Both the position numbers and the translations under genes were made by a program. From contig CM018690.1 of NCBI GenBank assembly GCA_009363875.1, forward strand, positions 14,663,971 through 14,727,970: a DNA stretch of 64,000 nt, in the 5' to 3' direction. Below, piece after piece: positions 36,631 to 46,900 of the stretch; the stretch's first letter is position 1, and each line of letters begins with the position of its first letter. The DNA is from Mikania micrantha. Lineage: Eukaryota > Streptophyta > Magnoliopsida > Asterales > Asteraceae. Below the pieces are notes generated by a model, which worked only from the letters and a program-made list of their open reading frames with translations, was not told the DNA's origin and searched no databases.

Positions 36631-37482
36631 AAGACAATCATTATCAAACACAAACTCCACATCCTTCTCAAGCAAACGAGTGATAGGTCGGGTGATCTTC
36701 AAAAAATCCTTAATGAAACGTCTGTAGAATCCCGCATGACCTAAAAAGCTTCGCACAGCTTTAACACTCGTGTGGGGAGGGAGTTTGCTGATCGTCTCAA
36801 CCTTAGCCCTGTCAACCTGGATGCCGTCACGGGATATCTTATGACCAAGAACAATCCCCTCGGTGACCATAAAGTGGCATTTCTCCCAGTTAAGCATAAG
36901 ATTCGTCTCAACACATCTCCTAAGCATCTTCTCCAGGTTAATCAAACACTGATCGAAAGAACTTCCAAACACAGAAAAGTCATCCATAAATACCTCCATG
37001 GAAGTCTCGATCATGTCCTGAAAGATGGCTACCATACATCTCTGAAAAGTGGCTGGAGCGTTACATAACCCAAAAGGCATACGGTGGTATGCAAAAGTAC
37101 CGTACGAGCATGTAAATGTGGTTTTCTCCTGATCCTCCGGTGCAATCGGGATCTGGAAATAACCAGAGAAACCATCAAGGAAACAGTAAAATTGCTGCCC
37201 CGACAAACGCTCCAGCATCTGATCGATAAACGGAAGTGGGAAGTGGTCCTTCCGGGTGGCGTCATTCAATTTCCTATAATCTATGCACACCCTCCATCCA
37301 ATGACTGTACGGGTGGGAACAATCTCCTTCTTCTCGTTCACCACCACAGTCATGCCTCCCTTCTTAGGGACCACATGTACTGGGCTCACCCAAGATGAAT
37401 CAGAAATAGGGTATATGAGCCCAGCATCTAACAACCGAAGGACCTCCTTCTTCACCACCTCACCCATGTTAGGATTAAGCCT
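36631..37482 (-). pseudogene. Athila reverse transcriptase, interrupted
   Basis: Copies element RNA into DNA. Visible RT motifs in order: SSWVSPVHVVPKKGG, RVCIDYRKLNDATRKDHFPL, GFSGYFQI, FTCSYGTFAYHRMPFGL CNAPATFQ (written in two parts), the catalytic VFMDDFSVFG, KCHFMVTEGIVLGH and the SFLGHAGFYRRFI connection. It runs in frame with the upstream piece (38127-37483), separated only by TGA at 37483-37485, probably from CGA. It stops where the solo LTR entered, after VFDNDCL. The FMDDF box is kept, so loss of function comes from the stops and the insertion. Confidence 0.9.
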
Positions 37483-38127
37483 TCACTGTGGCTGAACCAC
37501 CGGCTTGAAATCCTCCTCAAGCAGTATGCGATGCGTATAGAAAGAAGGGTGAATACCCTTAATGTCCATCAGCTTCCATGCTATCGCCTGCTTGTGCTCC
37601 TTCAACACATCAATAAGTCTACTCTTCTCTACATCTGTCAGAGCTGCTGAAATAATGACAGGTAGATCCGAGTCCCTATCAAGGAATGCATACTCTAGGT
37701 GAGGTGGCAATTCCTTTAGCTCTAATGACGGGGGAGCCTCAACAGATGGCTTTTCACCTGGCTCAGAACTCTCAACCTCAAAAACTGTGGGATAAACAGG
37801 AGGCTCCACTGCTAAACTGCTAGGAATGTAATCAAGATAAGCCTCAATAGCAGCAGCATGGACCTCAACTCCCACACCTTTAACTCTCTCATCACTGTCA
37901 CCCAAGTCCTGATCTACCAACATATCAACTCCACTAATGTAGTCCAGGCAACGATCCATAGTAGAGAAAAATGCATCTAGAAAGTAGACCTGATCGTCCT
38001 GACCACGGGAGTTCTTCATGGACTTCACCACATCAAAGGTGACAGTATCATCTCCAACACGCAATGAGATCTTCCCCTCATAAACATCAATCATCGCCTT
38101 CGCAGTGCGAAGGAAAGGTCGTCCCAT
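37483..38127 (-). pseudogene. Athila protease C-terminus to RT linker
   Basis: It starts at MGRPFLRTAKAMIDVYEG, the distal part of the retropepsin fold (the GRPFL turn), and continues through an acidic linker (VEPPVYPTVFEVE, LKELPPHLEYAFL) to the RT N-terminus (LKEHKQAIAWKLMDIKGI). It is out of frame with the protease start by one base near 38105-38125, where a C seems to have been lost, and ends in a TGA just before RT. Confidence 0.8.
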
Positions 38128-39374
38128 GATGAGGGAACTCGGTCATCAGCCTGCATGTCAAGTATAACAAAATCCACTGGGAAGACAAACTTGTCCACAT
38201 TCACCAGGACATTCTCAACAATCCCCCGAGGATACTTGACTGACCGATCAGCCAATGCCAAACTCATGCGTGTAGGTGCCGGCTCTCCAAGATCTAGCTG
38301 CTTGTAAATGGAATATGGCATCAAATTGATGCTAGCACCTAAATCAGCCAATGCATAGTTCACAGAAGAAACGCCAAACAGACAGGGAATAGTGAAAATC
38401 CCTGGATTCTCAAGCTTCTCCGGCAGCTTATTCTGAACCAAAGCCGAGCACCTAGCTCCTAAAGTCACGGTAGAGAGTGTCTCCAACTTCTTCTTGTTAG
38501 ACAGGAGGTCTTTCAAGAACTTAGCATATTTAGGCATACGCTGGAGGGCCTCAACAAATGGGAGATTGATCTTAAGCTGCTTAAACATCTCCAAAAAGTG
38601 TCCATACTCCTGATCACGCTTCATCTGCAGTGCGCGTGCGGGATATGGAAGCTTAGTCAAATCAATCTCAGGCTCCCCAGTCACTCTCTTACCCTTTGTC
38701 TTCTCTTCTACCTTCTCCTTCCTCAACCTATCAACTGAAAAATCGCAGCTCGGCGCTGTACTTGCTGTGATTAGCCTCACGGGCGCCCCTGTAGGAGTCT
38801 CCATCTCTATCTCCTCGTCCACCAGCTCATCATCATCAGGTATGACCGGTGGTGGCAGTTCAACATCTCCTCCCCGACCACTTCGTGTGGTCACTGCCTT
38901 CACATGACCCCTAGGGTTAGGGTCAGTGTTCTCCCTAAACGACCCTCCCGGCCTCTCATCAAATCTCTTCACTAACTGTCCCACCGACCGCTGCAAATCC
39001 AGAAAGCCAGCCTGCTGATTCCGCAACAACGTATCGTGCTCCTCGATCTTCTGGTCACGTAGCTTATCTTTATCCACGATCTGCTGAAGCATCTTCATCT
39101 GCTGCGCCATCATGTCCTCCAGCTTCATGTCTCTATCTCTGCTACCTGAGCTCTCGGGTGCGTCTCTCTCGGTGATCGGGATCTGGCGAGCCGGTGGCTT
39201 CTCGTAAGAGCTGTTGCTGCTGTGGTTGCCCCGCCAATTCGAGTGCTGCTGCTGATACTGTCCCTGATTCTGGCCTCGCCAGTTTGAATTCTGATTCCAA
39301 TGAGGGTTAGGGTTGAAAGACCAGTTCCAACCAGAATTTATGGCCTCAACCTGTGCCTGATCGGTAACCGGGCA
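38091..39374 (-). pseudogene. Athila gag C-terminus and protease N-terminus
   Basis: It follows the nonsense codon at 39375 in the same frame. After an asparagine/glutamine-rich stretch (NPHWNQNSNWRG) comes a coiled-coil segment (MKLEDMMAQQMKMLQQIVDK), a charged region, FLEMFKQLKINLPFVEALQ and the protease with the active-site motif ADLGASINLMP. A one-base deletion near 38110 shifts the frame just before GRPFL. Retropepsins normally have DTG or DSG; DLGAS is the known Athila variant. Confidence 0.85.
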
Positions 39375-40224
39375 CTAAGCAGTACTATGTCTACCACGAC
39401 AAATCTCGCACCGAGCAGCTGCCATCTTCAGCTCCTTAATGTCCTTTGCCAGTGCTTCTAAGGTGGCGGCAGTGCTCGTGTCGGGTGTAACATGGTGCGT
39501 CCCTCGGGTTGGGATAGGCGGTGCTATAGTGGGCTTTGCAGCCGGCACAACTCTCCTCACATAGGACGGGTCCTCATACTCTGCTAAGGCGAAATCCTTA
39601 AACATCACCTCGCACTCTTCTGGCTCCTTCTTGTCCATAATGTGCCCCCCAGCAGCTGTATTAAATCTCCGCTTCGTCTCCAATGTCAGTCCATTGTAGA
39701 ACTTCTCGACAAGGGCCCAATCAGATAGGCCGTGCTGGGGGCATCTGCTCAGAAGGGAACCTCTCCCACGCCAAGTAGTATGGCTCATCATCGTCCATTC
39801 TAAACGAATGGATCTCATCCCATAATCTGGCAGATTTAGAAGGAGGATAATATTTCTTCAGGAACTTCATCTGAAGGTCAGCCCATGTAGTGATCGAGTC
39901 CCTGGGAAGAAGATTCAGCCATGTAGCAGCTCGTCCGGCGAGTGTGAATGGGAACAAACGAAGGTAGACGGCCTCCTCCGAAACTCCATTGATGCGGAAC
40001 GTGTCGCAAATACGTACAAAGAGAGAGAGATGGCCTGGGGCATCCTCGTCGTCCAGGCCATGAAACTGCGTCGAATTCATGATCGTTGACATCACGTGAG
40101 AAGGGATCTGCCAGTTGTTGTTGTTGACACCCGGTCTTGTGATGGCAGACCGGGCACCGACAACCCCATGACTGGCTAGCTTGTGAACAGTCCGCCTCGG
40201 TGGCGGATGTGGTGGTGGATCCAT
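39375..40224 (-). pseudogene. Athila gag (capsid to zinc knuckle)
   Basis: Capsid protein that packages element RNA. It starts MDPPPHPPPRRTVHK at 40224, about 350 bases after the primer site. The Retrotrans_gag core includes DAPGHLSLFVRICDTFRINGV, LRLFPFTLAGRAATWLNLLP and FLKKYYPPSKSARLWDEI. A frameshift near 39755, within the WERF...RCPQHGLSDW region, moves it to the frame used downstream. The zinc knuckle CEICRGRHSTA-stop-C has its last spacer residue changed to a stop (TAG at 39375-39377), so the fourth Cys is cut off. Confidence 0.85.
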
Positions 40225-40552
40225 GACAAGAAAGGGATCAAGAAAACTTACCTGCTGTCAGGCCCGCATAATCTGCTCTGGTGATGTAAGCTCGAACTCT
40301 GGCGCTCCCTGCGATCGGGTGTGGGGCATACAACTACCGAACCCCTAATCAAACAAGCAAATAAGATCTCCAATATGCACAAAGAAAAAAAACACTAATC
40401 TACGGCACACATAACAAATAACAAATAAAGGCACTAAGAAGAAAATAAAAACTAAGCCTAAAAAGGAAAACTTAAACTAATAGGGGGGAAAGAAACTAAG
40501 AAAACAAGAAAGTGAATGCCACAATCTAAGTAAATGATGCTATTGCCTAGTG
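40225..40552 (-). other. Athila untranslated leader
   Basis: Sequence between the primer site and the gag start on the minus strand. No ORF is recognised. It presumably holds leader and packaging sequences, though no specific structure was identified. Confidence 0.4.
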
Positions 40553-40570
40553 TCCCCGGCAACGGCGCCA
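40553..40570 (-). promoter_or_regulatory. Primer binding site, tRNA-Asp
   Basis: On the minus strand, TGGCGCCGTTGCCGGGGA is complementary over 18 bases to the 3' end of plant tRNA-Asp including CCA. It lies 6 bases from the 5' LTR. This is the usual primer of Athila-type elements. Confidence 0.9.
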
Positions 40571-40576
40571 AAAACT

Positions 40577-42295
40577 TGATGCGAGCGGTCAGTATACTAA
40601 AAACAAGACTAAATTTAATCTATTTAACCTAAGCTAAAGACACCAAATCTAATCCTAGACCTATACTTAACCTAAACACCTAGTAATAATCAGAAAACCT
40701 AAACTAGACCGCTCCTAAGGCAAGTGTACCTGTCGGTGGCAGAATAGCTGATGGAAGTCCGAATATCGAACCAATGGACACTAGTATAACAAACTAAACC
40801 TAGACTGTGAACTAACTAAGGTAAAAGAGGGGGGTTTGGTGCAACTGATAACCTAATCTGACTGATCTGACTGGAACACTAAACTAAACCAAAACAGCAA
40901 CCTAAAACAAAACAGCAAACTAAAACTGACAATGAAACTTGAATCTAACTGCAGTGAGGTAAAACTGGTGTATCTAGGCTGGGAATCAAAAGTATGACAG
41001 ATGCTGATCTGGACTGACTTATGAAGGATGAAGACTAGGATCTTAAGGAACAGACTAAGGAATACCTAATGGGACCTAGATCAGATACCAGGAAACTCCA
41101 ATGGGAATCCTAATGCTGTAATATATGCACTAGTCTATCGGGTCACCTTCTGGATTTCCCGATATGCAATTGCACTCTAACGGGTGGATCACCTCCCGGA
41201 TTTCTCCACCCGTTTGTATCCTAAGACACTAGAGAGCTATAAAGTTGACAACTTTGACATGGATTGACACTAACACTAAGTAGATCTAAGACAACGCCCT
41301 CCCGGGTCGTTTAACTCAAAAATCCCAAGTGTAAGAAACCAACCATCTAACCTATCACCTCCCGGATTTCTAGGCTAGGTCACATATGCAAATAACTATA
41401 CTTAATGAAGTCTAATCCTATGGAATGTGATCAACAACCCATAAACTAACCTAAAACACAAAGTAGTAGGCCTAACATGCATCTATGTGTGGAAAGACCT
41501 TCCTAAATACATGTGGATCAAACATTCACCAAATATAATCATTCAACACATGCAAATATCATCAAAGTTTCAAACTTTACAGCTGGTTACAAAGCATATA
41601 TCATCCATGAGCATAAATCAAGTCCAAAATCAACAAAGTTCACAACTTTATCATCCCAAACCTAGATACAACCATAGATCTAGCCAACAATCATCTCAAC
41701 AGTGACAAAACAAGTCTGAAATATGTCTAAATACATGAAAGATTAATGCTTTAAACTAAGAACATGTAAAGATAAGGAAAATACTCAAAAACAAGGTCCT
41801 TCTTCACTTCAACAAGCCCTAATCAAGCCCTTGACTCCATGGTTAAGCTCCAGCAGCTTCCTAGCTTTATTAGGGTTCCAAAGACGCAAAAGAAGACCCC
41901 TAAAATGGCTGGAATGCGATTAATTTATAGAGGGCTTGAAATTAGGGTTTTAGGCTCAAAAACCATCTGGGGCGTAACGCCTATCGAGCCTGCATGAACC
42001 AAGGCGTTACGCGCGGATTTATTGGGATCGCCTGAGATTGTCTTCGCGCGCAACGCCTGGGACCAACCATCCCCGCTAGGCGTTCCGCCTAGGGTTAATT
42101 TTCTTGATTTCTTCGCTTGTTCACCCGCTCTCGATTCCGATGCTTGTTTGCCCTTGTTTCTGCTCCTCCGGGACACATTCCTGCACAAAAACACTAAAAT
42201 GTAAAAAGGAACTAAAATCGACTCGAAATATTTACAAAACTAACAAAAACTGACTCGAATATGTACAAAAACGGATGTGTTAAAATAACACATCA
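40577..42295 (-). repeat. 5' LTR of the Athila-like element
   Basis: 1719 bp, beginning TGATGCGAGCGG and ending AACACATCA. On the minus strand it contains CTATAAATTA (41921-41930), a plausible TATA box. About 150 bp upstream of that is a GC hairpin (CTAGGCG-TTC-CGCCTAG, 42076-42092). It has a short extra duplication near 40900 relative to the 3' LTR. Confidence 0.9.
41921..41930 (-). promoter_or_regulatory. Putative LTR TATA box
   Basis: CTATAAATTA on the minus strand, within a CCCTC...TTAATCGC context, about two thirds of an LTR length upstream of the primer site. It is the clearest TATA-like sequence in the LTR. The start site is not known. Confidence 0.4.
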
Positions 42296-42600
42296 GTGAG
42301 CCACTGAAGGGGGGCGGTGTTCCCGCTCTTGGCCGCTGAAACGGGAAACCCCGCGAGAGGGGCGGGGGAACCGCTGTGGGCAGTCTAAGAAACCACCACC
42401 GTTTCAGCAGAATTAACCACTAGTACACAACTGCCAAATACTCAATAACCTTTTTTTTTCTTTTAACTCTAGAGGATCTTCACCTAACGGATGATGTTGT
42501 TAAGGTCGATTTGTTGACCACTATAAGACCGACATCCTAAATAAGTGAGAACTGAATAAATCCGTAAACCATACCTATTGAATTATTCCATAACCTATCA

Positions 42601-42987
42601 GCAATGTTATCAAAACCGTACCGGCCTGCCGCACCGGGAACCAGAGGATTGGCCGTCCCAAATAGGCATGGGAACCAGATTCAAACTAACCAGCAGGCTG
42701 AGTCGGTTCACCGGTCGGACTGGGAACCGATTAACCGGTCGGACCGGATTTTAGTTTTTTTAATTAAAATCAAAGAATAAAAAATTAAAACCAAATCCTA
42801 TATTTTTTTCTAACATGATTATGATTGTTTAAATATTAATTATGTTTGTTTAAATGTGTTTATAATTGTATAAATTTTTTAAAATATATATTTATTATAT
42901 TATTCGCTTCTTAAATCCGATCCGACCGGTCGAAACAATCAATCCGACCAATAACTAGACGTATAAAGAGTAAAAAAAAAACATTGC
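42601..42987. mobile_element. MITE-like repeat with GACCGGTCGG motifs
   Basis: The ends GCAATGTTATCA and (inverted) GCAATGTTTTTT are short inverted repeats. The left part is rich in GGTCGGACCGG / ACCGGTCGG motifs and the right part in AATCCGATCCGACC, around an AT-rich middle (CCTATATTTTTTTC...ATTATGATTGTTTAAA). A related copy lies at about 62720-63053. No clean target duplication was seen. The superfamily is uncertain; a hAT relation is possible. Confidence 0.5.
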
Positions 42988-43157
42988 AGAACCTGTATTT
43001 CACCATTTACCGACATAATTTTCAGGTCCCATTGTCGCAGAGGCACTGATAAGTTAATACCCCACCTGTAAATTCAACTTCCGCCATGTGACTCAACGGC
43101 CCCACTCATCCACTCCATAGCATAAACCTCTTCAATCAACCACATATCTTCTCTACC

Positions 43158-43556
43158 ATGGCGTCATCCCTCATCCTCAACACACAATTCACACTATGCT
43201 TCCTGTTTCTAACGCTCATACGCGCCGATGTAGCCATGGCGGATGCCGCGCCGGACCTCTCGGTCCTTCTCTCCTCTGACGAGCTTCAATGGCCTATACC
43301 GTCGATGTCTATGTACGACGGAATTGACGAGATCGGAATGGAAGACGACGAAGATGCCTACACCACTGACGGCCGTAGATCTCTGTTCTGGAAGAGGATG
43401 CGATACTACATTTCGTACGGCGCACTTTCGGCGAACAGAGTACCGTGTCCGCCACGCTCCGGCAGGTCGTACTACACTCACGACTGTTGGAGAGCTAGAG
43501 GTCCTCCTCGTCCGTACACCAGAGGTTGCTCCACCATTACTCGTTGCCGCCGGTGA
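43158..43556 (+). CDS. RALF34: RALF peptide hormone precursor, RALF34-like
   Basis: Secreted signalling peptide of the rapid alkalinization factor family. RALFs bind CrRLK1L receptor kinases with LLG co-receptors at the cell surface (RALF34 with THESEUS1 in Arabidopsis) and raise extracellular pH. The 132-residue precursor has a hydrophobic signal peptide (about residues 1-23), an acidic propeptide (DDEDAYTTDG), a dibasic processing site GRRSL (72-76), the YISY motif (84-87) and four cysteines (97, 110, 124, 130) for two disulfides, ending TITRCRR. The segment YISYGALSANRVPCPPRSGR is characteristic of the RALF34 branch. It is a single exon with a normal stop and looks intact. The start gives a good signal peptide; the Met at residue 27 would remove it. 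It is the only ordinary host gene I see, surrounded by transposons. Confidence 0.93.
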   Translation: MASSLILNTQFTLCFLFLTLIRADVAMADAAPDLSVLLSSDELQWPIPSMSMYDGIDEIGMEDDEDAYTTDGRRSLFWKRMRYYISYGALSANRVPCPPRSGRSYYTHDCWRARGPPRPYTRGCSTITRCRR

Positions 43557-44576
43557 GATCTATTGCCGTAATTATCAGGTCAGCGTTTGAATCTACGTCA
43601 CTAGCTATTTTTCGGAGAAGATTTGATATCCTGTGTGTTTTTTCTGAATCTGTATCAACTTGATTATGTTCATGAGACTTGAATTACTTTATCGTTGAAT
43701 GAAGAATATGTCATACAACTATGATCTTGGATTCGTAACCCTAAATTTTGAGTTTACTTAGTCGATTTGTTGTAGAATGAAGAGCAATGCAGGCATTATG
43801 ATTTTGTTCTTGAAGATTTTGATTTTGAATACAAAATCTAACAAACGAATGATATACTTTGTTATTATAATCAAACTTTTATTCTAATCATATAGACATG
43901 AATTATTTATTGAAACACTAGAAGCACGTGTGTTCTAATGTGGTAGAGTTGCAATGTATCTTGCAATGGTGTAACTTCATTAGATATTGAAGGTTTAGTC
44001 TGGTAGTGTATAAGTTGTGTACGGATTTAAGGCTATTTAATTTACAATTTACAAAGCGCAAAGTGCATGTGTGTTTATGATTACTAAAAAAATTAATTTT
44101 TGAAACAGTTTACGAAGAAAAAACTACTTCCAGATATCCTATTTTGGTATTTTTCATTTCGGGATTTTTAGCTAGCGGTTATGATCGATTTGATATAAAA
44201 GACAGAATAATGAAACTTTATACCCCTTAAAGTTCACAGTTAGTCTTGAGTTTTTTAAATTCATCTCGACTTGGTCATTGCATTCAAACATATTTAGGTA
44301 TGTTCATTTTTTTAACTGCTAATTGTTAGGATCACTGGAATATCATCGTTTCACCAGTAGTAACACACATGGGCGGCCGGTCATAAGGGCAAACCCGACC
44401 CCCGTCCCGGACCCATTTTTTACGGGGCACAAAAATTTTTATATATATGAATATTCGTTCAAATGAGAACTAATAAGACGAAAAAGTTAAAAAGAAACAT
44501 TTATAAACACATTTTTAATAGGTGCAAAAAATCATTATTTTTAAAGTATAGAAAGTTACTTTCATGCCCTTTAAAC
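43557..44576. other. Downstream of RALF gene, nothing recognised
   Basis: Probably the 3' untranslated region followed by AT-rich intergenic sequence. A short GC-rich patch near 44370-44430 (GGGCGGCCGG, CCGACCCCCGTCCCGG) may be a repeat fragment. Confidence 0.35.
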
Positions 44577-45115
44577 TAAATATGTCCATTGGTTCGGTTA
44601 ACGGATTATTCAGTCTGGTTTAATCGGTTTTCAATTGTTTTTCCCTACCAAAAAACTGAACCGAATTCGAGAAGTGGTTCAGTTCTAATTTCGGTTAAAA
44701 CCAAATAAACAAATTGAAAGCCAAATAAATCGATCCAAATAAACCGATCCAAATAAACCGAATTCAATCGAATAAACCGATTAAAACCAAATAAACCGCC
44801 TAAAAATATAAGAAAACCGATCTGAATAAACCGACTTCAACCGAGTTAATCGAATTGAATCTTATATATTATTAATAAGATAATAAATTTAAATTTGAAT
44901 TCGATTTAATCCGTTAACCAAACAAACCGAATTTATAAAAAATTTGAATTAAAATCCGAAATTCGGATATGGTAAGGCATCGAACCTAAATCCGAATTCG
45001 GAATTTGGATACGGCTAGAATAAAAACAAAAACCGAATTCAGAAGTCGTTTTGATTTTTACAGTTTTAAATACGTTTCGGTTTTCGGTATTAAACGGCTT
45101 TTTTGAACAACTCCA
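44577..45115. mobile_element. Worn hAT-like MITE
   Basis: A block of AAATAAACCGA and TTCGGTT-type motifs with a start like TGTCCATTGGTTCGG and an end like TTTTTTGAACAACTCC, resembling the hAT-type MITEs elsewhere. The flanks ctttaaac / ctttaata match at 6 of 8 positions, consistent with an old 8-bp duplication. Confidence 0.45.
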
Positions 45116-45123
45116 CTTTAATA

Positions 45124-46014
45124 TTTGAATTCGCTAAGGGGACTTTTTTTTTTCCTGCTTGTCCTGGGCACGCCAATTCTCAGGGCTGCCCTTGGTAACA
45201 CCCGATTATTTATGTGTGTTCTTGATAATTGCTTTACAATGTGACACTTTATGATCACATATAAGTGGTAACTATATTGCACGAAAAGCACTGATTCGAA
45301 TATGATCAACGGCAATATCTTTACCATGGAGGTCGTCAAAGTGGCAGAGACTGAGATCGATGTTGGAATCAAAGATAACGTAGCATCTATCTTTGAGCAT
45401 CTCTAACATGATTCTACGTGAAAGATAGCACGGTGACTCTCAATACTACCTTCGTCCAAAAAGCAGCTCAAACACTGTTATTCTTCTCCGTTTCCATCGC
45501 ATCGCCGCCATTCTCTCCCATTTCTCACTATAATCGAAGTGGGTTTTGAGGATTGAGGTGTTGATTTTGTTTAGATGGTGTGTATGTAAGTGTGATTCAT
45601 TTGCTCCAAAAGACCTTTTTGCCCTCACATCAAATCCATGTGACCAGATTTAACATTTCAAATTAACAGGGTTAGGCTAAAGGAAATTACTTGTAAGAGC
45701 TTTTCAACATAAAGTATGTTTTCTTACATTTTTAAAAATAAAGAACAAAAGATGAAAATTGGTATAAATATAAAGGACGAAAAATGTAATTTTTCTTTAA
45801 ACTATAAACACAAAGGTTTCAAAACTTAGTAATAATAAAATAAAACTGACAATATAACTAAAAAACAAATAATAAAAAACATGCATTACATATTGCTACT
45901 TAATTAAAATTTTGCACAAAAAAGGGCCTTTGACCATGCTTATCTGATCTACTCGATCAAATTACATAAAAAGAAAAAAAAAATAGTTGGAGCAAACTAT
46001 CAATTTCCGTATAA
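45124..46014. other. Gene-free stretch, nothing recognised
   Basis: Short open frames on the minus strand (45118-45372, 45446-45628) have no family signature. The second is basic and may be noise. Confidence 0.35.
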
Positions 46015-46900
46015 GGCCACTCGGAGTGGACAACGGGAAAAGTGGGGAGATGAAGCCGATTGAGGCCGAGCTTGGGGAGATAGCTGTTGGGGTCAACATG
46101 ACCGTTGGAGTTTAAAAAAAAAAAATTTCCAACTTTAATCCTATTTAAACAACAAAAATCTCATACTTTTCTCTCATCTTCTACATTTGATACACAAAAT
46201 TTATAAAATTTTGAAGCAAAGTGGAAGGAGGTTCATCATGTGGTGGGTAGTCAAGCAAAAAATTTAGAAAACCACGTCCAAAAAATATACAAACGTCTCA
46301 AATGAACCCGTTAAAGCGATCATAATAAAAGTGTTCAAGTCGAATCGGAAGAAGAAGAAGAGGAGGAACCGGTTAGACCAACGGGAAAGAAAGCAATAGG
46401 AAAGAAAGCACCGCCAAGCGTTGGACCGATGAAGAAGAGGTTGCGTTGGCTAAATCTTGGCTAACTATTTCTGAAAATCCTGATGTTGGTAATGCGCAAA
46501 AAAAAGGATGGTTTTTATAGAAAAGTATTTTTTTAACATTGTTTCAGTTAACAAAAAAAATCACAGTTGATGCTTCAATTTATATTGTTTATATGTAGGT
46601 AACCGACCATTTTCACCAACTCATGAAGGATAACTCGAGGACTCTTGACCAAATTTATTCCAAATGGAACGACTTGAACTCCGCAATGAAGAAATGGAAT
46701 GGTTTTTACCAACAAACTTCAATGAATCGCAAAAACGGCGAAGGGGATGAGCAAGTTTTGAAAAAAGCGATGAAAGACTACAAAAGCGTGGTGACGTCAA
46801 AAGGATTCCCTCACATCCAATTGTGGGAGTTGCTTCGCTATAACTCTTTATGGTGTGATTTACTATCAATCTACAACTAACAAAACACAAACTGCAGTTT
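46015..46900 (+). mobile_element. Harbinger-type element, left part only
   Basis: It begins GGCCACTCGGAGTGGAC directly after TAA (46012-46014), a typical PIF/Harbinger end and TWA target. It contains the broken Myb/trihelix-like ORF1 protein below. No right terminal repeat (CCACTCCGAGTGGCC) was found before the pararetrovirus begins, so the right end is lost or lies outside. The right limit is arbitrary. Confidence 0.5.
46419..46880 (+). pseudogene. PIF/Harbinger ORF1 (Myb-like DNA-binding) remnant
   Basis: The first piece reads RWTDEEEVALAKSWLTISEN, then PDVGNAQKK, and is broken by a frameshift and stop near 46515. After an intron-like AT-rich segment ending in ...TATGTAG, a second piece is open from 46586: VTDHFHQLMKDNSRTLDQIY, SKWNDLNSAMKKWNGFY, GFPHIQLWELLRY, stop at 46880. 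In plants, Harbinger transposition needs this trihelix/Myb-like protein as well as the transposase. The fold is one often mis-annotated as glutathione S-transferase T3-like. No transposase gene is nearby. Confidence 0.65.

Larger units (their letters stand above)
25054..42295 (-). mobile_element. Athila-like Ty3/gypsy LTR retrotransposon
   Basis: Two LTRs of 1700 and 1719 bp, same orientation and about 98% alike by eye, enclose a minus-strand internal region. From the right: tRNA-Asp primer site, gag, protease, RT, RNase H, integrase, a third ORF and a polypurine-like tract. The tRNA-Asp primer, long interior, the DLGASINLMP protease motif, the FMDDF RT motif and an extra ORF downstream of pol place it with Athila-type elements. 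The 5-bp flanks do not match cleanly (aggag / gtgag). Stops, frameshifts and an inserted solo LTR in pol make it non-autonomous. Confidence 0.9.
24877..42385. mobile_element. Harbinger-type MITE split by the Athila element
   Basis: The left piece (24877-25053) begins GGCTATCCACAGC; the right piece (42296-42385) ends GCTGTGGGCAGTC. The inverse of the right end, GACTGCCCACAGC, matches the left end at 10 of 13 positions. Both are flanked by TAA (24874-24876 and 42386-42388), the 3-bp target duplication of PIF/Harbinger. Together the pieces make a MITE of about 267 bp. The 17.2-kb retrotransposon lies between them, so the MITE came first. Confidence 0.65.

Noticed and set aside
36772..37495. Plus-strand open frames of 70-104 codons
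   Set aside because: Antisense shadows of the RT domain.
43209..43590. Minus-strand 90-codon and plus-strand 115-codon frames over the RALF gene
   Set aside because: Alternative frames of the RALF coding sequence with no family match.
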